Below, one piece after another: positions 55,358-64,000 of a stretch of 64,000 bases of DNA. The number at the start of each line of letters is the position of its first letter. The stretch's first letter is position 1. Source of the stretch: Alligator mississippiensis (Eukaryota > Chordata > Crocodylia > Alligatoridae); contig NC_081828.1 in assembly GCF_030867095.1 (NCBI RefSeq), forward strand, positions 216,907,978 through 216,971,977. The letters are read 5' to 3'. Below the pieces are notes generated by a model. The model did not search any database and was not told the origin of the DNA. It saw nothing but the letters and a program-made list of their open reading frames with translations. The translations under genes and the position numbers were made by a program.

Positions 55358-56369
55358 CTAAAAGAGAGGGAGGGAGACGAAAACAAGGTTGACAAGAAAC
55401 TACTGTATTCCCTAAAAGGCAATTTAGTAATGTTCATTAAGGGAAGACAGCCTGCAGCAAAGCCAATTTTAAAAATAGACTGTTTACAAAGTTTAGGCTG
55501 TGGTTTCTAACTATGGTTTAATAAGAGGAACCATAGACAAATGCCTGACCTCAGCAGAGAAATTTCTGAACTATTTTTATTGTCAGAAAAGCAACCATGT
55601 GAAAACAGAACATTCTTACTCATCATAACTTCTTCTTGGGCTTTTGAGTATTAGTTATTAACTGAAATAGGTGAGCTTCTGTTCCTGAAAGCCACAGGAG
55701 AACGAGATGGATGCTATTTTGTTTAACGCACCGTCGACATGATTCTCAGCTAATGACTCTGTTCTACCCTCTGATACCTATCTGCCATAATACAACTGAC
55801 AACAGTGAAGCTACTTCAGCATTACACTGTCATAGAGACTTAAGATCACTTGCTTGCACGCAGACTTGAACTGCCAGGCTTTTGGGTTCACTGACTCATT
55901 ACTCAAGCCCTTCAGCCACAGCAGAGCAGCATTTAACCCTGGATTTGAACCAGACAATAGGATTACCAATGAACTGACAGACAAGAGCCCAGCATGATTT
56001 TCAAATATATAGTTTTAACAGGTAGAAAAAAATCGTCTTTTCACTTCTGCAAATATGGCAGATGTTGAGAAAGGATACATATGAAGCCTTCAGCATGTAA
56101 TTCTTAGAGCACAAAGACACATTAACAGTACAGGAGCAGCACTGTCACCACAAGCTTTTTATAAATATAGTCTACATCAGGCACAGGATGTGCAGAAGAA
56201 AGCAGCTCTATTTTTTCTTATTAACTCTATTACTGTACTGCCCAGGCATCCCAGTAAGAATTGCCTTCCCCTTGGGGTAAGCACTGTACAGACACAGAGA
56301 TAAATGTAAACCTTTCTCCACACTGTTTAGAGAAATGACTCTCTGTGGCCCAACCCCTGACATCCCTCT
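55358..56369. other. Upstream of the first KIF9 coding exon, nothing recognised
   Basis: Intron between the first coding exon and an unseen non-coding exon of KIF9. AT-rich, with no motif-bearing frame. Confidence 0.45.
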
Positions 56370-56377
56370 CGCTAGAG

Positions 56378-59300
56378 CAGGTGTGGGAAAAGTATGGCCC
56401 GTAGGCGGGATCTGGCCCACCAAGAGATTCCATCCGGTCTATGACAGGTCTCTCGGCTCTGCCCATCCCAGGTGTGACGGGCAGCCAGGGTTATGGTGTG
56501 TGCAGCTGGTCCCAGTGCCCCCGGGCACACAGCAGGGCTAGGGCAGTGGTTGGACTCCACTTCACGGAAGCCCCAGTGGCAGCAGTTTCTTCTAGCCGAA
56601 GCCACTGGTGGACCCAGCCCTGCTACCCAGGCACCCCGGCCTGTCCACCCCACACCTACCACTGGGGGTGCTGAACAGAGTGGGTGGGCAGGGTCTCCAT
56701 GAATATTGGTCTGGGACCCTCATGGGCAAGGCGCACTCAGGCAGGTGGATGGGATGGGGCCGTGGGTAGCCAAGGAGTGGCATCCAAAAGTGGGACAGGT
56801 GAGCAGGGTCAGGATCACAGGGCAGTGACAGCCCGAGGCCCGGGCCCAGGGCAGAGCCACAATCTGCCCGCACGTCCCTGAGATGTGCTTTGGTTCGGTG
56901 GGCAGCGGTGTGGCTGGATCGGATCGCAGCTCTGCCCCAGGCACCAGCTCTGCGTTGTCACTGTCTCGCAATCCTGGCACCAGTTCCGGCCCTGCCCACC
57001 CATCCCACTTTCAGATGGCACTCCCCACCCACCCACCGCCCCAAAGCGTGCCCTGCCCATGAAGGACACAAGCTTTCATAGACATTAGGGCTGGAAGGGA
57101 CCTCGGAAGATCATCGAGTCCAGCCCCCCGCCCAAAGGGCAGGACGTCAGCTGGGGTCACAGGATCCCAGCAAGATAAGCATCCAGTTTCATCTTGAAGG
57201 TGTTCAATGAAGGCGCTTGAACAACCTCCGGCGGCAGGCTGTTCCAGACCTTGGGGGCTCGGACAGTAAAGAAATTCTTCCTTATGTCCAGCCTGAAACG
57301 ATCTTGTAGCAGTTTGTGACCATTCGTCCTCGTCATCCCTTGGGGCGCTTTGGTGAACAAACATTCCCCCAGATACTGGTGAACACCCCTGATAAACTTG
57401 TAGGTGGCCACCAGATCACCCCTGAGCCTGCACTTTTCCAGGCTAAAGAGCCCCAGGGCTCTCAGCCTGTCATCGTAGGGTCTGCTTCCCTGACCTCTGA
57501 TCATGCGCGTGGCTCTTCTCTGGACTCTCTCAAGCTTCTCCACATCCTTTTTGAATTGTGGAGCCCAAAACTGGACGCAGTACTCCAGCTGCGGCCTCAC
57601 TAAGGCCGAGTACAGGGGGAGAATGACGTCCCGGGATTTGCTTGAGAAGCATCTATGGATGCAAGCCAGCGTTTTGGTCGCTTTACTAGCCGCAGCATCG
57701 CATTGCAGGCTCATGTTCATCTTGTGGTCAATGATGACCCCCAAGTCTCTTTCTTCCATAGTGCTAACCAACATAGCACTGCCGAGCCTATAAGGATGCT
57801 GCGGGTTTTTCTTCCCAAGGTGGAGAACCTTGCATTTATCGGCGTTGAACACCATCAGATTCTCATCCGCCCACTTGCTGAGCCTGTCCAGGTCAGCCTG
57901 GATCACCCGCCTGTCTTCTGGTGTGGATGCTTTGCCCCAAAGTTTGGTGTCATCGGCGAACTTGGCCAGTCCGCTTCTGACTCCAGTGTCCACATCATTA
58001 ATGAAGATGTTGAACAGTATGGGTCCAAGGACAGAGCCCTGGGGGACCCCACTGGTCACAGGACACCATGATGAGTGACTTCCATCAATTACTACCCTCT
58101 GGGTCCGACCCCGGAGCCAATTTTCCAGCCAGTGGATCGTGGAGGACCCAAGGCGACAATTGGCCAGTTTCTCCAAGAGACGATCATGGGACACCAGATC
58201 GAAGGCTTTTTTGAAGTCAAGATATATGACATCAATCTCATCTCCCTTGTCCAGGTGATAGGTCACCTGGTCGTAGAAGGAAATGAGATTGGTCAAGCAA
58301 GACCTACCCGCAACAAACCCGTGCTGGCTATCCCTTAAGATGTTGGCGTCGGCCAGTCCATTAAGGATGGCCTCCTTAATAAACTTTTCTAAGATCTTCC
58401 CCAGGATAGAAGTCAGGCTGATGGGCCTATAGTTAGCCGGATCCACTTTCCTCCCTTTCTTGAAGATAGGCACCACGTTGGCCTTCTTCCAGTCTTCGGG
58501 CACTACACCAGAGCGCCAAGAGTTTTCAAAGATCCGCGCTAGAGGCTGGGCTATGATGCTCGCCAGCTCCTTGAGTACCCTGGGGTGAAGATTGTCAGGG
58601 CCGGCTGACTTGAAGGTATCCAGCTTCTCAAGATGTTCCTTCACAAAGTCAGCATTAATGGAGGGCAGGGGATCACCCTCACCCGGACTTCCCGGCCCTG
58701 TAGCGGGCATGGGCATCCCATGGGGCTGATGAAAGACCGACGCAAAGTACCTATTTAATAGGTTGGCTTTTTCCTGGGCGTCAGTTGTCAGTTGCCCCAT
58801 CTGGTTCAGCAGGGGTCCAACGTTGCCCCTGCTTTTCCTCCGGCTCCCCACATATCTGAAAAAGGACTTTTTATTGTCCTTGATGCTCAAAGCTAGCTGG
58901 AGTTCAGTTGCAGCCTTGGCTTTCCTGGTCTGCTCCCTACAGGACCGGACCAGTGCAGAATAATCCTCCTTGGAGGTGACTCCCATCCTCCATCCTTTGT
59001 AGGCCTTTCTTTTTAGCCTCAGGAGGTCTGCTAGATCCCTGGAGAGCCAGGGGGGCTGCTGTGCCCTCTTGCTGCCTTTCCTCCGAGATGGAATAGACTT
59101 AGTTTGTGCATTGAGGATCGCTCCCTTGAGGAGCAACCACTCTTCTTGAACTCCCCTCTCCCTGCGGTCGCGGTCCCTTAGGGCCTCACTGACAAGCCTC
59201 CTGAGCTTGTCAAAGTCGGCTTTCCTGAAGTCAAGGACTTGCGCGTTGCTGACCGACTTGCCAGCTTTTCGGCGGATGGTGAAGGTGATCAGCTCGTGGT

Positions 59301-59771
59301 CGCTGTCACCCAGCTTCCCATCGATCACTAGGTCACCGACTAGGTCCTCCCCAGTAGCCAGCACCAGGTCGAGCAGCGCTTTGCCTCTCGTTGGCCCATA
59401 GACTTCTTGAGTCAGGTAGAGGTCATCCACGCACGAAAGGAAGCTCTGCGACCGCTCAGATTTTGCTGAGCGATCCTCCCACGAGATGTCCGGGTAATTG
59501 AAGTCACCCATGACAACCATGGTCCTGGAGCAAGCTGCCTCAGCCAGTTCCTGGGCAAACTCCTGGTCTAGCTCAGGACTTTGGGTGATCTCCAAGGAGC
59601 CCCTGGGATCACTGGGTGGTGACAGCATGGGGCTGGGTCCTGAGGCAGAGCCACGTACGAAATTTTGGTGAGCTGTTGCAGGGCCAAGGGACAGGGAGTG
59701 CTGGCCTGGCCCGTGGCAGCTCACCAAAACCCCCCCAGTGGCCCTCTGGCCCAAATGTTGGCTCACCCCTG
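56378..59771. mobile_element. hAT element split by a CR1 insertion
   Basis: Left end CAGGTGTGGGAAAAGTATGG and right end inverse CAGGGGTGAGCCAACATTTG are the terminal repeats. Flanks CGCTAGAG (56370-56377) and CACTAGAG (59772-59779) give an 8-bp target duplication with one change. The GC-rich interior lies at 56391-57070 and ~59600-59760; the CR1 occupies the middle. No transposase frame. Confidence 0.75.
57077..59600 (-). mobile_element. CR1 LINE with long intact ORF2 (endonuclease end plus RT)
   Basis: An unbroken minus-strand frame 59853-57157 (898 codons) includes the CR1 part from about 59580. It has the EEP endonuclease C-terminal motifs VVMGDFNYPDISWED (59520-59475) and DSDHELITF (~59300), then the full RT with [35 protein letters not shown] and FADDTKLWG (57960-57934), and the C-terminal VRAPKVWNSLPPEVV. 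The N-terminal half of the endonuclease is missing; the first ~90 codons of the open frame are hAT sequence read through. The 3' UTR ends at AGACATTAGGGCTGG (plus). Confidence 0.95.
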
Positions 59772-59779
59772 CACTAGAG

Positions 59780-61023
59780 GCTCTGCACAGGGGCACAGAC
59801 TGTGCAAAACCCCAACAGCACAGGGATGAATTACTTCTGTTATGTTTGGACATTCCAGTATCAACTTTTCAGGACAGTCATTTGCTTACTGCTCACCTGA
59901 GGACAAATAACCTGAGGCAGGGTTACAACAGGGGAAGATATCACCCGTGCCCCAAGCAGAGCAAGCCTCTCCGTTCCTTTCACTACTTTAGCTGCTTCAC
60001 TATCCCTGTTATTTGCCTTTAAATGAATACTAAGTGCACAGATACAGAGTATGTAGATAGTCTACTATCTCATGATGACTTACCATAAAAATGAAAAAGT
60101 ACCTTTCACCTGAGGGTCTTAAAGTACTTATGTCTGAACAGCTTAACAAACACCCCTGAGGGCAAAGAGGTATATCCATTTCATACGAGGAAATTTCTTT
60201 TTCAATATACTTCTTAGACTGGAAGATTCTCACCATGCCACCAGACTAATGATACTCACCAGCTAACACAGAGAGTGGCTTGTGAGGCCACCTGCAGAAG
60301 ATGAAACACGCTCATGACTACTGTTTGTATATTAGTATTTAAACACAGATTGAATGCTAGTGAAAGAGTGACAGCCCCGGAGCATGAAGCGCTTTCTTTA
60401 TCCGAAGAAAAGGGACAGTTCAGAGAGCAGATCTGTAACTTTTCACAGTATCTTGTCAATGGGCTTCTACCTGAACCTGAAGGTTATAAACACATGTGCT
60501 CTGTTTCTTCAGCTGCAGCAAGAATCCCGGCAGAAGTAGGGTGACGGGACAGTTCCAAGTGCAAGCTCTAAAAAGAAAGAGAGAGAGAGAAAAGCTTTGG
60601 AGCAAGTGCTATTTTCATTATTGTAATAAAGTTCATTATTCATTGTTAGAAGAAAGAGAGTCCTTTCGTGGTTCTTCACCATTGTCACATGAGAGAAAAG
60701 TCACGGCTGTAAGAAAGGGGCATTCAGCCTCTATGGCCCACTCAGCCCTTGGCCTTTCTGCTGTCACTGCTGACTGGGATGCCAATTTGCATCGCTGTTT
60801 TTATGACGTGGGCACCACAGAACTGAGATCCATCAAGGTCGTTCCATACAAGACACCCAATAGTCTCCCAGGGTTAGGAACAGTGATTCCTTCAGAGAGG
60901 TTTTTACTGAGCAGCCTAGAAACGAAAGGCCCCATAGCCCACAGCCTCCAAACCTCCAGCCAACCGTGGATTTTTCAGATGGTATCTGTGGGGGAATCAC
61001 AGACATTTACACATGAGGATTTT
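59780..61023. other. Upstream flank, nothing recognised
   Basis: No gene. A short GA-rich microsatellite lies at 60571-60594 (AAAGAAAGAGAGAGAGAG). The plus-strand frame 60496-61095 shows no family motif and runs into a repeat. Confidence 0.45.
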
Positions 61024-61125
61024 TCCAGCTATTTGAGTTGGTCTAATAAAAGATATCAGATTTACCCAAAGAACCTTGTCTGCCTATGTCCTTAGACCAA
61101 CACGGCTACAACTTAAACCCCACAC
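61024..61125 (+). repeat. Interspersed repeat end (TCTAATAAAAGATATC...CAACACGGCTACAAC)
   Basis: GTTGGTCTAATAAAAGATAT and GACCAACACGGCTACAAC match in order the terminal text at 34690-34790 and, inverted, at 29170-29260. It looks like the end of the same retroelement family as the Penelope-like copy. Confidence 0.6.
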
Positions 61126-62029
61126 AGGCGTTTACTTATTTTTATTGAAGCGTTAAACATAAAATTACATGTATAATAGGCACGTGAGCTGAAACGCCCC
61201 TAGCTACTCCAACAACTAAGGCAACAGGAAGAAATGCCTAGATGAGATTATTAGCAAGGTCTCCCTTCACCCTTCACCAACAGCATCTCACCAGCACCCT
61301 ACAAGAAGCAAGCACTAAACAACCAGCTTCACAATACACAGCCAACAATAAAAGGGGACAAGGAAGCCGTAGCTCTCACCGGAGTGAATGCCATGCTTCT
61401 CTGGTGGGGCTAGAGAAATCACAGGTAATAATCATCATGCTACCAGTGGAATACTGGCAAATGTTTGCACTTGCAGCAAATCTTTGCTCTCAAATCTATT
61501 TACAAACTACAGGCCTAATCCTGAAATCCTTACTCAGCCCTTGCTGGGGCCTGGAGAGCAACGTGAGTTTTCCTGTAAGTTCTGAGTAAAGACTAAGGAT
61601 TTTGGTAATTGGAGCTATACAGCCACAGCACCGAAACACAGCTGACTCTTGCGCGGAGGGGAACTCAACATGTCACACAGCAGAGCAGGGAGAAAGGGGG
61701 TTCTTGGTTGAGGATCTCGGCTCGACAGCTCAATTTGGACAGGGCACAGGTTGGCACCAAGCTGGCCAAACACAGGGCAGAGTGGAGGAGGGTTGTTACA
61801 GCATCTAAGGTGCCCCAATGGTTGCAGCGGCCTCGGGACTGATCTGACCCAACCTGACACACCGGCACAGTTCAGGGCCAGGTAGAGCAGGCAGCAGAGT
61901 GGCTTGAGACCTTCCCACAGCAAATGGCTCAGTTTATCTACCTTGGGACAGCGAGCTGGGTCAACTCTGCTGGAAGCCGAACATGAGACAAGCAGGCTGA
62001 GAAGAATGGGATTGGACACCCAGACAGGA

Positions 62030-62870
62030 TCATAAAGAAGTCGGGCTGGGAGGGACCTTATGAGGTCTCCTAGCCCAGCCCCTGCTCAAGGAAGGATTGT
62101 CTCTGACTCAACCAGCCCAGCCAAGGGGCTGTGCAACCTCCTGAACATTTCCAAGGATGGAGATCCCACAATTTTTCTAGGCAGCCTATTCCAGTGCCTG
62201 ATCCCTCATAATCAAAAAGTTTTTTCCAATCTCAAACCTACATTTCCTCTGCTACAGCTTGAGGCCTTTGCTCCTACGGTCACAGAGGAAAGCCCATCTC
62301 CATCCTCTCTATAATCGCCCTTCAGGTATTTGAAGACTGCGATCAAATCCCTTCTTGGTCTTCTCTTCTCCAGACTAAATAACCCGAGCTCTTACATCCT
62401 TTCCTCCTAAGTCCAGGCCCCTGATCATTGTTGTCACCCTGCATTGGACTCTTTCCAACCTGTCCACATCCTCCTTGAAGTGTGGGGCCCAAAACTGGAC
62501 ACAGCGTGCCATCCAGGTGAGTGAGTGGAGGAATCACTTCCCTTGACTTGCAGGTGACACTCCTGTTAATATAACACAGGATGCTGTTGGTTTTTTCAGC
62601 AATAAGAAAGCACTGCTGGCTCATACTCAGCTTATGGTCCACTGTAACTCCCATGTCCTTCTCTGCAGCACTGCAGCCGAGCCAGTCATTCCCCTGTCTA
62701 TATTTGCACACACTTTGTTGAACCTCATTTCACTGATTGTGGACCACTGAGTCATTCTGGATCCTGCCCTTCAGAGTATCTGCAACCACACCCAAATGCT
62801 ATCTGCAAACTTGTCAAAGATGTCCTATTGGCTTTCAAACTCAATATATCTCCTCTCAGACTACAGTCTG
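62030..62870 (-). mobile_element. CR1 LINE 3' fragment
   Basis: The plus strand reads the inverse CR1 end (GGGCTGGGAGGGACCTTATG, CAGCCCCTGCTCAAGGAAGG) through the inverse of the ORF2 3' half (minus: LGVTVDHKLSMSQQC-like text, VLGPTLQGGCGQ). Frameshifted. Confidence 0.85.
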
Positions 62871-63204
62871 CCAAATTAGGATATCAAAACCATGGCTTTG
62901 ATCCCGCAGTTTGAAGGAATCCGGGCATTTTTGCATCGCTTTTCTGTCCCAACCACTCCAACGTTCAGAGCAAGCGCAGGTTTCCCAAAGGGACAGTGCT
63001 GCCATCTTCACCGTGAGCAACATGAGATGGGGACAGCGTTGGATGTGAAAAAAGAAACGAGTGGCAGCGCAGCCCTGTGGGTGGAAGTGATGCAGACAAC
63101 ACGGGATACCTGGGACGTAGGGATGAAGGGGAGCGAGGCTGAGAAGTACGGATGGAGAGAGCAGCAATGAGCAGTGATAAAAGTGATGCGGGGGCCGGGG
63201 AGGC

Positions 63205-63470
63205 AAGACTGAGGAGGAAAGGCTGGAGGACCCAGGGGTGGGATTTAGACCGAGGCGGGATTTGATCACAGTCTTCAACTGTCTGATGGAAACGGAGAAG
63301 ACAGAGACAGAGAAGATGGAGACAGGCTGTTCTCTGTGACCGCAGGGGACAGGATGAGGAGCAATGGCTTCAAGCTGCAGCAGGGGAAACTGAAGCTGGA
63401 GATGAGCAGGAACGTCCTGACTCCGAGGGTGGTCCTGGTGCCCGTCCTCAGAGGTTTCCGGGAGTAGGTT
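63205..63470 (+). mobile_element. CR1 LINE fragment
   Basis: Plus strand TTGATCACAGTCTTCAACTG, CTGTTCTCTGTGACCGCAGG and AGCAATGGCTTCAAGCTGCA belong to the CR1 ORF2 3' part. It is cut off at the CpG-rich block. Confidence 0.8.
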
Positions 63471-63479
63471 GGAGATGCC

Positions 63480-63725
63480 GTGGCTGGGCTGGGTGACGGT
63501 CGCCGCGTTCGTCCGAAGCCGAGCAGAAGGCCGGGGGAGTCGGCGCTGTCCGGACGAAGCCGAGCAGGGAGAGCGCAGACGGCCAGATACGCGGGAACCC
63601 AGAAGTGCTCCTGCCCCGACCAGGGAGACGCCACCACGCCGGGGCCCAGCAAAGCAGGGGCGAGGGGGCTGCAGGGCCAGGCCACAGGCGGGGGCTCACC
63701 CCGGAGCAGAGGCCTGTGGAGCCTT
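63480..63725. promoter_or_regulatory. CpG-rich block, candidate KIF9-side promoter
   Basis: Dense CpG (GTCGCCGCGTTCGTCCGAAG, GGACGAAGCCGAGCAGG, ACGCGGGAACC, CCACGCCGGGGCCC), in sharp contrast to the CpG-poor surroundings. An element CGAAGCCGAGCAG occurs twice ~45 bp apart. KIF9 needs a non-coding 5' exon upstream of 55357, and in mammals the KIF9 promoter is CpG-rich and shared with KLHL18. Promoter use is an inference; a GC-rich repeat is the alternative. Confidence 0.35.
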
Positions 63726-63756
63726 GAGACCCCTTGCAGGGGGATGAGGTCACATG

Positions 63757-64000
63757 ACAAATGTACTCTGTCCAAGTTTGCAGATGACACAAAGCTATGG
63801 GGAGAAGTGGACACACCGGAGGGCAGGGAACAGCTGCAGGCAGACCTGGATAGGCTGGACAAGTGGGCAGAAAACAACAGGATGCAGTTCAACAAGGAGA
63901 AATGCAAAGTGCTGCACCTAGGGAGGAAAAATGTCCAGCACACCTACAGCCTAGGAAATGACCTGCTGGGTGGCACAGAGGTGGAAAGGGGTCTCAGAGT
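63757..64000 (+). mobile_element. Young CR1 LINE, truncated by the window edge
   Basis: Nearly identical to 36842-37085 of the intact copy ([20 protein letters not shown]; a few base changes such as CGG to TGG, GCC to ACC). It starts abruptly at CAAATGTACTCTGTCC and continues beyond 64000. Confidence 0.93.

Noticed and set aside
57011..59853. 898-codon frame as a host gene with a novel N-terminus
   Set aside because: The first ~90 codons are hAT sequence read through; the rest is CR1 ORF2. It is a transposon frame, not a host gene or fusion.
60496..61095. 199-codon frame as a possible gene next to KIF9
   Set aside because: No recognisable domain, and its C-terminal part is an interspersed repeat also present at 34.7 kb.

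Overview
The window is nuclear DNA from a vertebrate, most likely a crocodilian or other non-avian sauropsid. It holds spliced genes with GT-AG introns and many CR1 LINEs of several ages, together with hAT, Tigger-like and Penelope-like repeats. The species call is an inference from the repeat types and from a zeta-type tubulin, a tubulin class absent from placental mammals.

Two protein genes can be built exon by exon, and they converge tail to tail. On the left, plus strand, 205-10099, nine in-phase exons encode the C-terminal ~379 residues of a divergent tubulin that best fits zeta-tubulin; its N-terminal exon(s) lie left of the window. On the right, minus strand, 55352 down to ~13381 (or 13303), nineteen coding exons encode a complete kinesin-9 motor protein, KIF9: motor domain at 55352-44928, then a coiled-coil neck/stalk and tail. 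Both products act in cilia and basal bodies. Opposite-strand AATAAA hexamers at 11709-11714 (minus) and 11732-11737 (plus) could end both transcripts.

The rest is intron and flank filled with mobile elements. (1) CR1 LINE pieces occur throughout. Two copies keep long uninterrupted ORF2 segments (35913-37664 plus; 59853-57157 minus, with 3' endonuclease motifs and the full RT), and a third young copy runs off the right edge. (2) There are four hAT-type elements with 8-bp target duplications; one sits inside a CR1, and another is itself split by a long CR1. (3) A degraded Penelope-like retroelement (29164-34790, minus) holds a plus-strand CR1, which in turn holds a minus-strand CR1; it also carries a TA-flanked Tigger-like MITE. 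(4) There are also a foldback hairpin, minisatellites, a probable solo LTR and a CpG-rich block near 63.5 kb that could be the KIF9 promoter.

I see no rRNA, tRNA or CRISPR. Splice sites were placed by reading and by checking phase across every junction. Repeat ends are approximate unless a target duplication is given.
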